Positions 1 through 6,175 of a stretch of 14,881 bases of DNA are shown in pieces. The translations under genes and the position numbers were made by a program. Position 1 is the first letter of the stretch. Each line of letters begins with the position of its first letter. This DNA is from an uncultured Candidatus Pelagibacter sp. (GTDB taxonomy: Bacteria > Pseudomonadota > Alphaproteobacteria > Pelagibacterales > Pelagibacteraceae): positions 1 through 14,881 of the forward strand of contig CAJQRR010000054.1 in NCBI GenBank assembly GCA_905612385.1, in the 5' to 3' direction. The notes beneath the pieces are model-generated. The model worked only from the letters and a program-made list of their open reading frames with translations. It had not been told where the DNA came from and ran no database searches.

Positions 1-1040
1 ATTTAGAAAAAGGATATGGTATTCAGCTTTCTGTTAATAGTGTTAAATTATTAAATAAAATTGGCTTTCAAAATATTAATTTTAAGGAAAAGTTTTTTCC
101 AAATAGAGTTAATTTTTATTCTTTAAAAAATAAAAATAAAATATGTGATTTAGATATATCGGCTTTTAATAGCGCTGAAAATAAGTATACGACTTTACAA
201 AGATTTACATTAATAGATTTCTTAAGAAATAAAATTCCAAGTAATCTAATAAATTTTAATAAAAAAGTTATTGAAATTCAAAGTGCATCAGAAATTACTA
301 AAGTAATTTTTGAAGATAAGTCATCAATAGAATGTGATTATTTAATTATATCTGATGGAGCATTTTCAAAAACTAGATCATTAATTACTAATAAAGAAAT
401 CAAACCAAGGTATTTTAACTCAATTGCTGTAAGAGGAAATATTGATCAAAATGACCTTCAGGATATTGATCATAATAACATATCTTTATTTTTAGGGTCT
501 AATTTGCACTCAGTAGTGTACCCAGTTGACCAAAATGGTCAGTTTAACTTTGTTACTATTCTTAGGAAAAAACTAAATAGTAATGAATTAGTTAATTATA
601 GTTTATTTAATAGTGATGAGTTCGTTTCATCTACTTTATTTGAAATATCAAAACAAGTAGATCGTAATATCGTCGAAAATTTAAAAAATATTAAGTGTTT
701 TCCTGTATTTGTGAGCACAGAAATATTTCAGCCTAAAAATAAAAATACTTATATTATTGGAGACGCTTTTTTTACTTTTCCACCAACTTTTGCTCAAGGT
801 GCATCCCAATCAATAGAGGTTGCTCATGAACTATATAAAAATTTTGAAAATGGAAGTGATCATTTCAATAAAGAAAGAATTAAAAGAACAAAGATGATTG
901 ATAGAAAATCAAAATTTAATTACTTTGTCTTTCATCTTTCCAATCCATTAATGATTTTTATTAGAAATTTACTAATGAGATATTTAGTTAAAAATAAAAG
1001 ATTTATTAATAGTTATGTAGGTAAGATTTATAAAAATTAA
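1..1040 (+). CDS. FAD-dependent aromatic-type monooxygenase, C-terminal part (5' partial)
   Basis: The reading frame is open from base 3 to the TAA at 1038-1040, so the gene starts outside the window and the N-terminal dinucleotide-binding GxGxxG is not visible. What remains matches the FAD_binding_3 hydroxylase family: a GxGIQLSxNSxxLL-like segment at about 12-50, LQRFTLIDFLR at about 195-228, the second FAD motif SDGAFSKTR at 351-377, and the third motif beginning GDAFF at 759, which continues as PPTFAQGASQSIE. Members hydroxylate aromatic rings with NAD(P)H and O2; ubiquinone-pathway hydroxylases (UbiH/UbiF/Coq6) and salicylate-type hydroxylases both belong. The PP..AQGA.Q.IE form of the third motif is closer to the salicylate-hydroxylase branch than to the HPIAGQG form usual in UbiH, so the substrate is left open. 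The ATG/TTG-like codon at 504 is internal, not the start. The gene ends tail to tail with ccrM, sharing the four bases TTAA. Confidence 0.8.
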   Translation, partial: LEKGYGIQLSVNSVKLLNKIGFQNINFKEKFFPNRVNFYSLKNKNKICDLDISAFNSAENKYTTLQRFTLIDFLRNKIPSNLINFNKKVIEIQSASEITKVIFEDKSSIECDYLIISDGAFSKTRSLITNKEIKPRYFNSIAVRGNIDQNDLQDIDHNNISLFLGSNLHSVVYPVDQNGQFNFVTILRKKLNSNELVNYSLFNSDEFVSSTLFEISKQVDRNIVENLKNIKCFPVFVSTEIFQPKNKNTYIIGDAFFTFPPTFAQGASQSIEVAHELYKNFENGSDHFNKERIKRTKMIDRKSKFNYFVFHLSNPLMIFIRNLLMRYLVKNKRFINSYVGKIYKN

Positions 1041-2107
1041 CTATTAGAAATTAATCTTTGTCTTAAAATATCTATTGGAACACTGATACCATTTACATTG
1101 CAATGCCAATAAGTCCAGCCGTTACAGCTTTCTGTTCCAAGAATGGTTGCTGCTACCTTGTGAATAGATCCTTCAGCCTGATTATGTTTGATACTTCCAT
1201 CAGCCATAATTTTTGCTATAATTTTTTTTTTATTATCAAAAATACTTGTTCCAGGTTTTATTATTCCAAGCTCTACTAATGATCCAAAAGGTATTCTTGG
1301 TTTAGACCTATTATTTTTAAGAGTGTCTAAAAAATCATCTTCAATAGGTTTTGTATTTTTTAGTCTTTGTTCAGCTGCCTTAAAATATTTTTTTTCTTTC
1401 TCTATACCGTAATAATTTCTACCTAGTTTTTTTGCAACTGTTGCAGTGGTTCCAGACCCTAAAAATGGATCTAAAATTAGATCATTTTTGTTAGAAGACG
1501 ATAATAAAACTCTATGTAATAAAGATTCAGGTTTTTGAGTAGAGTGAACTTTTTTACCATTTTTCTTTAATCTTTCAGCTCCATTGCAAATAGGTAAATT
1601 CCAATCAGATCTCATTTGAAGATCGTCATTTAAACATTTTAAAGATTGATAATTAAAAGTATATTTTGACTTCTCACTTTTGGACGCCCAAATTAAAGTT
1701 TCATGAGCATTAGTAAACCTTGTTCCTCTGAAATTAGGCATCGGGTTATTCTTATTCCAGATAACATCATTTAAAATCCAGAATCCTAAATTTTGTATTG
1801 CAGTTCCTACTCTAAAAATATTATGGTAACTTCCTATAACCCAAATAGCTCCATCTTTTTTTAATATTCTTCTACACTCTGAAAGCCAAGCTACTGTAAA
1901 CTCATCATATTTCTTGAAGCTTTCAAATTGGTCCCATTTATCATTAACAGCACTTACTTTAGTTCTGTCTGGTCTTGTTAGTGAATTTCTTAGTTGTAAA
2001 TTATATGGTGGATCAGCAAAAACAAGATCGAAGGTTTCGTCAGGAATTTTTTTTAATTCCTCGAGACTGTCACCATTAATAATCTTATTTTTAAAATTGT
2101 TATCCAT
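1037..2107 (-). CDS. ccrM: CcrM-type adenine-N6 DNA methyltransferase (GANTC)
   Basis: This 356-residue protein transfers a methyl group from S-adenosylmethionine to adenine N6 in DNA. The catalytic DPPY lies at residues 32-35 and the SAM-binding DPFLGSGT at 213-220; this order is that of beta-class enzymes. HSTQKP at 188-193 is also typical. Residues about 270-353 (starting KPRIPFGSLVELG) form the C-terminal RAMA-like extension that separates CcrM from shorter relatives such as HinfM; CcrM enzymes recognise GANTC and methylate it in step with replication in alphaproteobacteria. It lies downstream of rnhB, a pairing known from Caulobacter, but is separated from it by 121 bp holding an apparent promoter with three GANTC sites. 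The ATG at 2105-2107 starts a standard MDNNFKNKIINGDS N-terminus. There is no restriction partner nearby, so it is an orphan regulatory methylase. The family call is firm; the specificity is inferred from the family. Confidence 0.95.
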   Translation of the reverse strand: MDNNFKNKIINGDSLEELKKIPDETFDLVFADPPYNLQLRNSLTRPDRTKVSAVNDKWDQFESFKKYDEFTVAWLSECRRILKKDGAIWVIGSYHNIFRVGTAIQNLGFWILNDVIWNKNNPMPNFRGTRFTNAHETLIWASKSEKSKYTFNYQSLKCLNDDLQMRSDWNLPICNGAERLKKNGKKVHSTQKPESLLHRVLLSSSNKNDLILDPFLGSGTTATVAKKLGRNYYGIEKEKKYFKAAEQRLKNTKPIEDDFLDTLKNNRSKPRIPFGSLVELGIIKPGTSIFDNKKKIIAKIMADGSIKHNQAEGSIHKVAATILGTESCNGWTYWHCNVNGISVPIDILRQRLISNS

Positions 2108-2120
2108 TTTTTACAAAACA

Positions 2121-2149
2121 ATTAGACTCCAAAAGGATTCTAGGGTCAA
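2121..2149 (-). promoter_or_regulatory. Putative sigma-70 promoter of ccrM
   Basis: Read on the minus strand, TTGACC (2149-2144) is followed by 17 bp and then TCTAAT (2126-2121). Each hexamer matches the -35/-10 consensus at five of six positions, with ideal spacing. Transcription would start near 2114, only about 6-7 nt before the ATG at 2107, so the message would be nearly leaderless and no Shine-Dalgarno sequence is visible. One GANTC site lies in the spacer and another overlaps the -10 box. Prediction by eye only. Confidence 0.5.
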
Positions 2150-2173
2150 CCTGTGATTGAATTAAATGGATTC
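2125..2173. promoter_or_regulatory. Cluster of three GANTC methylation sites upstream of ccrM
   Basis: GACTC at 2125-2129, GATTC at 2136-2140 and GATTC at 2169-2173 fall within 49 bp. By eye I counted about 26 GANTC sites in the whole window, roughly one per 570 bp, and nearly all others lie inside genes. GANTC is the site methylated by CcrM in alphaproteobacteria. In Caulobacter, GANTC sites in the ccrM leader are known to tie its transcription to methylation state. The same feedback is inferred here, not shown. Confidence 0.6.
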
Positions 2174-2218
2174 AATTTGTGTTTATTATTTCTTAAACAA
2201 CCAGATCTTGTGTTGTTC

Positions 2219-2245
2219 TTAGTGAGATTTATAGAAGATCACTAA
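2219..2245. repeat. 7-bp perfect inverted repeat over the rnhB stop codon
   Basis: TTAGTGA (2219-2225) and TCACTAA (2239-2245) are perfect inverted arms around a 13-nt loop that contains the rnhB stop codon. On the transcribed strand no T-run follows, so it is not a canonical intrinsic terminator. It might protect the 3' end of the udg-rnhB message or be chance. A second weak pair, AACAAC (2196-2201) and GTTGTT (2212-2217), lies next to it. Confidence 0.3.
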
Positions 2246-2789
2246 TAGGTGAAAATGTTTTACGGTGATATTTGGTAATACCAAATTGCTTAATTGCTTT
2301 TAAATGTTCTTTAGTTCCATAACCAGAGTTTGTATCCCACCCATAATTATTAAATTCTTTTGAAAGTTTTGTAATAAATTTATCTCTACTGACTTTTGCA
2401 ATAATTGATGCAGCAGAAATGCTTGGAATTTTTTGATCTCCTTTAATTACGTATTCTAATTTATAGTTTTTTAGGTCAGGCAGTTTGTTGCCATCAATTA
2501 AAACAAGTGAAGGTTTTGTTTTTAATTTAAGAATAGCCCTTTTCATTGCAAGTAAACTTGCATGCAATATATTAATTTTTTCAATTTCTTTAGTCGACGC
2601 CTGACCTATAGCCCATATAGAATTTTTTTTAATATATTTTTCAAGCTCTTCTCTTTTGTCTTTTGTTAAAGTTTTTGAATCTTTTAATAATTTTTTATCA
2701 ATAGAATTATTTAATATGACTGCTGCTGCATAAACAGGTCCAATTAAGCTTCCTCTACCAACCTCATCAACACCCGCTAAGATTTTCAT
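2229..2789 (-). CDS. rnhB: Ribonuclease HII
   Basis: RNase HII nicks 5' of ribonucleotides embedded in DNA and starts their removal; it acts in the cytoplasm with divalent metal. The 186-residue protein shows the N-terminal AGVDEVGRGSLIGPV block with the acidic pair D8/E9, LIDGNKLP with D99, the SAASIIAKVSRD block with D136, and the C-terminal YHRKTFSPI. These supply the expected four carboxylates, and the length is normal for a compact bacterial enzyme. The ATG at 2787-2789 shares its A with the TAA stop of the upstream uracil-DNA glycosylase gene (TAATG), suggesting translational coupling. ccrM follows after 121 bp. The two repair genes in one unit fit a joint role in clearing non-canonical nucleotides. 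The identification is secure. Confidence 0.96.
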   Translation of the reverse strand: MKILAGVDEVGRGSLIGPVYAAAVILNNSIDKKLLKDSKTLTKDKREELEKYIKKNSIWAIGQASTKEIEKINILHASLLAMKRAILKLKTKPSLVLIDGNKLPDLKNYKLEYVIKGDQKIPSISAASIIAKVSRDKFITKLSKEFNNYGWDTNSGYGTKEHLKAIKQFGITKYHRKTFSPISDLL

Positions 2790-3520
2790 TAAACTGTTAG
2801 TTTTAGTGCTAAGATTTTTTGTTTAATCTTTTTTAAGTCATCCCATGAATGTTTTTTATTTTCAGGAACTCTTAAAAGATAAGAGGGGTTAAAAGTTATA
2901 ATAACGTTGTAACTTGTATTCTTTACAATTACTTCTTTCCATTTTCCTCTCTCAATAGAAATTTTACTATTTAAACCTGTTAAAGACTCCATAGCAGTAC
3001 TACCCATAAGAATTATTATTTTAGGATTTATTATTGAAATATGTTTTTGTAAAAATTGAGAATATCTTTTAATTTCTGTAGAGTTTGGTTTTCGATCTTC
3101 AGGGGGCCTAAAGTTTACAGCATATGTTGTATAAATATTTTGTTTTTCAATGTTTATTGCAATTAGCATTTTTTTTAAAAGATCTCCCACTTCACCCATA
3201 AAAGTTAATCCGGCATTATCTTCTTCAACGCCTGGGGCTTCACCAATTATCATTATTGGGCTATTAATATTTCCATCTCCTAAAACCATCTTTTTTGAAT
3301 TATTTTTTAAGTTACAATCGCTAATTGAGTTTATTTGCTCTTTAAGATCCGTAAGCTCTTTAACTTTATCTATTTTTTGAATACTCAGATCTTTTTTTAA
3401 ATCATTACTAGTATTTTCTAGTCTATTGATTGGGTTTTCATCAAAAATAAAGTCAGATCCAGTAGAGTTTAAAAACTCAGAGTCATAATTCGTATTTTGA
3501 TTTATTACTTTTTTAGACAT
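2789..3520 (-). CDS. Uracil-DNA glycosylase, family 4-like, without Fe-S cysteines
   Basis: The enzyme would remove uracil (deaminated cytosine) from DNA to start base excision repair. In the 243-residue product the uracil-binding motif A appears as GEAPGVEEDNAG from residue 93, the conserved RPPEDRKP block is at 138-145, and motif B reads FNPSYLLR at 210-217. The first ~65 residues are a polar, non-conserved extension; family members often have such a linker. Two things are odd. Family 4 enzymes usually hold a 4Fe-4S cluster through four cysteines, but this protein has one cysteine in all (C69 in DCNLK). Motif B, usually HPS or HPA, has Asn211 in place of His. The fold assignment is good; activity on uracil is inferred. 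The gene is divergent from the TPR gene with 11 bp between start codons and overlaps rnhB by one base at its 3' end. Confidence 0.88.
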   Translation of the reverse strand: MSKKVINQNTNYDSEFLNSTGSDFIFDENPINRLENTSNDLKKDLSIQKIDKVKELTDLKEQINSISDCNLKNNSKKMVLGDGNINSPIMIIGEAPGVEEDNAGLTFMGEVGDLLKKMLIAINIEKQNIYTTYAVNFRPPEDRKPNSTEIKRYSQFLQKHISIINPKIIILMGSTAMESLTGLNSKISIERGKWKEVIVKNTSYNVIITFNPSYLLRVPENKKHSWDDLKKIKQKILALKLTV

Positions 3521-3531
3521 AGAATGGTCAA

Positions 3532-5217
3532 ATGTTGGTAAAGTTTTTTAAATTATTTTTAATATTATTACTTTATCAGAATCCATTATACTCAAAAAAT
3601 AGCAGTTTAAAGGATTTTAATGTGAGGTATTTGTCTAATTATTTTTCAGGAATTGTAGCTTATGAAAATCTAGATAATACGGAAGCTTTAAAATTTTTTA
3701 ATTCATCAAAAATATTAATAAAACAGCATGACACTTACCTAGAGAGGTATGTATTTTCATTAGTTCTTGATGGCAAAGTTAAGAAAGCAATTAATCAAGT
3801 TAAACAGAGCTCAACAAAAAACAACTCTGACTTTTTTCAAGCTAATTTATTACTAGCAATTGATAGTTTAAAGAAAAAAAACTTTAAAAAAAGTAAAGTT
3901 TATATCGATAGATCATATGAATTTATTAATAATGATAGATTTTCCTTAATCATTGCAGAAACCTTCAAACAATATTTATCTGTTTTTGAAGAAAAAAAAA
4001 TAATAAAGCAAAAAAATACATTTGGAAATTTTTCATTTATTAATGAAGTTTTTCAACGATGTTATTTAGATGATAAAAATACTGAGAGATATTTTGATAA
4101 ATTGATTAATTCAGAAAACGATGCTGATTATTCAAGGTATGCATTTTTTTTTATTGATTATCTAATTGAGAATAATAATTATGAAGAGGCAAAAGAAATT
4201 ACTAATAATTTTGATTACTTAAATTCATCAGTATTAATTTCTCAAGGTAAAAAATGGATAGAAGATAAAAACTTAGATAATTTTCAAGATATTTTTTCAT
4301 GCACGAACTCGAACGATATCGTTAGTGAGCTATTTTTTCTAATAGCAAATCTCTATTCCACTCAGAAGGATTATGAAAAATCCAATTTTTACTTAAACAT
4401 AGCAAACTATTTAAATCCTAAATTTATTTTCAATTTGTCTCTATTAGCTGAAAATTATTATTTGAGTAATGATTACGCAAATACATTAAAAACTCTTGAA
4501 GTATTTGATAAAAAACATGAATTTTATTATTGGTTTAAGTTAAAAAAAGAGTCTCAAATTATTTTAAAAAAATCTGATCAAAAAAAATCTCTAAACTTTA
4601 TCAATGATAAATTTAAAGCAATTAAAAACCCAAATAAAAAAATTATATTTGATATTGCAAATATGCATAAAAATGCAAAAAAATACACTAAGGCAATAAG
4701 TTTTTATGATCAAATAATTCTAAAAATAGAAGTTAATTCTGAGTTATATGCTGAGATATTATATAGGCGTGGAGGCAGTTATGAGAGATCTGGAGATTAT
4801 ATAAAAGCAGATAAAGACTTATTAGAATCTCTTGAAGCTAATCCAGATGATGCTTATGTTTTGAATTATTTAGCTTATTCATGGCTGGAAAGAGGACATA
4901 AAATTGATACTGCTCTTAAAATGCTTGAACAAGCTTATGCAGTTAGAAGTAACGATCCATATATTATTGATTCAATCGGTTGGGCCTATTACTTAGTTGA
5001 AGAATACGAGAAGGCAGAAAATTTTCTTAAAAGAGCAGTTGAATTAATGCCTCAGGATCCAATAGTTAACGATCATTACGGAGATATTCTTTGGCAACTG
5101 GATAGAAAAATTCAGGCAAGGTATTTTTGGCAAGCTGTTTTAAATCTAGATGAGACTGAAGATACTATGAAAAAAACTATTAAAAATAAATTAATAGAGG
5201 GATTAAAAAAATCCTAA
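3532..5217 (+). CDS. Exported tetratricopeptide repeat protein
   Basis: The 561-residue protein starts with MLVKFFKLFLILLLYQ, a short basic then hydrophobic stretch that looks like a Sec signal peptide or membrane anchor, so the bulk is probably periplasmic or membrane-tethered. Helical TPR units are clear from about residue 407 to 540, for example YRRGGSYERSGDYIKADKDL, YAYSWLERG-like and IGWAYYLVEEYEKAENFL, ending in DHYGDILWQL. The middle, rich in Lys, Asn, Phe and Ser, probably holds degenerate repeats. TPR scaffolds bind partner proteins; no catalytic motif is seen and I cannot name the partner. A TPR gene directly before ispE occurs in other alphaproteobacteria. The stop is 3 bp before the ispE ATG, so the two are co-transcribed. 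The start is the first in-frame ATG, and a 5-codon ORF (3524-3541) overlaps it in another frame. Confidence 0.85.
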   Translation: MLVKFFKLFLILLLYQNPLYSKNSSLKDFNVRYLSNYFSGIVAYENLDNTEALKFFNSSKILIKQHDTYLERYVFSLVLDGKVKKAINQVKQSSTKNNSDFFQANLLLAIDSLKKKNFKKSKVYIDRSYEFINNDRFSLIIAETFKQYLSVFEEKKIIKQKNTFGNFSFINEVFQRCYLDDKNTERYFDKLINSENDADYSRYAFFFIDYLIENNNYEEAKEITNNFDYLNSSVLISQGKKWIEDKNLDNFQDIFSCTNSNDIVSELFFLIANLYSTQKDYEKSNFYLNIANYLNPKFIFNLSLLAENYYLSNDYANTLKTLEVFDKKHEFYYWFKLKKESQIILKKSDQKKSLNFINDKFKAIKNPNKKIIFDIANMHKNAKKYTKAISFYDQIILKIEVNSELYAEILYRRGGSYERSGDYIKADKDLLESLEANPDDAYVLNYLAYSWLERGHKIDTALKMLEQAYAVRSNDPYIIDSIGWAYYLVEEYEKAENFLKRAVELMPQDPIVNDHYGDILWQLDRKIQARYFWQAVLNLDETEDTMKKTIKNKLIEGLKKS

Positions 5218-5220
5218 ATT

Positions 5221-6066
5221 ATGAATAGTTTTAAGATCAAGTCCTACGCAAAGATAAATTTAGCATTAAATGTTACTGGTAAAAAATCAAAGCTTCACAA
5301 CATTGAAAGTTTAATTTCTTTTATTGATTTACATGATTCAATTACATTAAGAGAAAGTAACACAAAACAGCATAAAATAAATTTTTTTGGAAAGTTTTCT
5401 AAAAATATAAGTAAAATTAATACCATTTCAAAATTGTTAAAAATTTTAGATAATAAAAAACTTTTAAATAATAAAAAGTTTGAAATTAAAATTATAAAAA
5501 ATATTCCACAAAAAGCAGGAATGGGAGGTGGGTCCATGAATGCTGCCAGTTTATTAAATTTTTTTATCGAAAAAAAAATAATTGAAATAAAAAAAAATGA
5601 ATTAAAAAAAATAAGTAATGAGATAGGGTCAGATGTTATTTTAGGTATAAAACCATCATCCGCTATTCTTTTATCTAATGGAGATATAAAAAAATATAAA
5701 AACAAGTTCAAATTTTATATATTAGTTACAAAACCTAATTTTGGATGTTCTACAAAATATATTTATTCAAAAGTTAACTCATTTTCTAAACCTCAATTCA
5801 ACCCACCAAAACAAAAACTATTTGAAGCAAAATATTTGCAAAATTTAGATAATGATCTTGAAAAAATTGCATTAAATAAATATCCAGAACTTAAAAGAAT
5901 TAAATCCTACCTCTGTAGTTTACCTAATGTTCTATTTGCTAGAATGTCTGGATCAGGATCTTCAATAGTGGCTTATTTTCATTCCAAAAAAGCCTGCAAA
6001 AAAGCATACAGCCAATATAAACGAAAATTTACTAGACACTGGTGTATTGAATCAAAAACTATATAA
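5221..6066 (+). CDS. ispE: 4-diphosphocytidyl-2-C-methyl-D-erythritol kinase
   Basis: IspE phosphorylates CDP-methylerythritol with ATP in the MEP route to isopentenyl diphosphate, which feeds ubiquinone and undecaprenyl lipid synthesis. The 281-residue protein has GHMP-kinase architecture: SYAKINLALNV at 8-18 with catalytic Lys11, the ATP-binding glycine loop PQKAGMGGGS at 96-105, EIGSDVILG at 134-142 with the catalytic Asp138, and the C-terminal RMSGSGSSIVAYF. The segment after Asp138 departs from the usual GADVPF..GG pattern, and the substrate-side GYH is reduced to KLH (His26 kept), so it is a divergent but apparently complete enzyme. It lies 3 bp after the TPR gene. Twelve T residues directly follow its stop codon. 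Base use is extremely A-rich, with many AAA Lys and AAT Asn codons. The identification is secure. Confidence 0.95.
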   Translation: MNSFKIKSYAKINLALNVTGKKSKLHNIESLISFIDLHDSITLRESNTKQHKINFFGKFSKNISKINTISKLLKILDNKKLLNNKKFEIKIIKNIPQKAGMGGGSMNAASLLNFFIEKKIIEIKKNELKKISNEIGSDVILGIKPSSAILLSNGDIKKYKNKFKFYILVTKPNFGCSTKYIYSKVNSFSKPQFNPPKQKLFEAKYLQNLDNDLEKIALNKYPELKRIKSYLCSLPNVLFARMSGSGSSIVAYFHSKKACKKAYSQYKRKFTRHWCIESKTI

Positions 6067-6088
6067 TTTTTTTTTTTTGTGATATATG
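6067..6088 (+). promoter_or_regulatory. T12 tract after ispE and possible extended -10 for tRNA-Gln/cca
   Basis: Twelve consecutive T (6067-6078) start directly after the ispE stop; an RNA ending here would carry a U-run, but only a weak 4-bp stem (ACAC/GTGT) lies upstream, so termination is uncertain. Next comes TGATATATG (6080-6088), an extended -10-like element (TGn plus TATATG, four of six consensus matches). It would start transcription near 6094, about 5 nt before the mature tRNA. No convincing -35 is seen. Confidence 0.3.
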
Positions 6089-6098
6089 AAATTAATAT

Positions 6099-6172
6099 TG
6101 GCCCATGGTGAAGTGGTATCACATCTGTTTTTGGTACAGAGATCCGAGGTTCGAATCCTTGTGGGCCAGCCA
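6099..6172 (+). tRNA. tRNA-Gln (anticodon UUG), CCA encoded
   Basis: All arms fold. The acceptor stem TGGCCCA (6099-6105) pairs fully with TGGGCCA (6162-6168), discriminator G6169 and encoded CCA 6170-6172. The D stem is GTG/CAC (6108-6110 and 6120-6122). The anticodon stem is TCTGT/ACAGA (6124-6128 and 6136-6140) with the 7-nt loop TTTTGGT, placing TTG at 6131-6133. The T arm CGAGG/CCTTG has one G-T pair and loop TTCGAAT. The weak U1-A72 end pair is typical of tRNA-Gln. The CCA-adding enzyme gene begins 3 nt after the encoded CCA, so the tRNA and mRNA probably share a transcript. Confidence 0.98.
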
Positions 6173-6175
6173 TAT

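Noticed and set aside
504..506. TTG at 504 as start of a 178-residue protein
   Set aside because: The same frame stays open to the window edge and carries conserved flavoprotein motifs upstream, so 504 is internal.
1188..1412. Plus-strand ORF inside ccrM, and similar antisense ORFs at 1914-2156, 3150-3380, 8315-8524, 12710-12967 and 14559-14795
   Set aside because: All are antisense to confidently identified genes and show no conserved motif.
2182..2196. CtrA-box-like TTTA-N7-TTAA upstream of ccrM
   Set aside because: One half-site is imperfect, and such strings are expected by chance in DNA this AT-rich. No independent evidence for CtrA control here.
2196..2217. Possible intrinsic terminator after rnhB (AACAAC/GTTGTT arms)
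   Set aside because: The stem is short and AT-rich and no proper T-run follows on the transcribed strand.
5295..5711. 138-residue minus-strand ORF inside ispE
   Set aside because: It is a shadow of the A-rich ispE coding strand, giving a Phe/Ile/Leu-rich translation without any family motif.
5979..6173. Minus-strand ORF beginning MAGPQGFEPRIS
   Set aside because: It is the antisense of the tRNA-Gln gene and the ispE end. The GPQGFEPRIS string is a familiar false protein created by translating tRNA complements.
6086..6175. Upstream extension of the cca reading frame by 30 codons
   Set aside because: Those codons lie within the tRNA gene and its promoter region; the homologous protein starts at the ATG at 6176.
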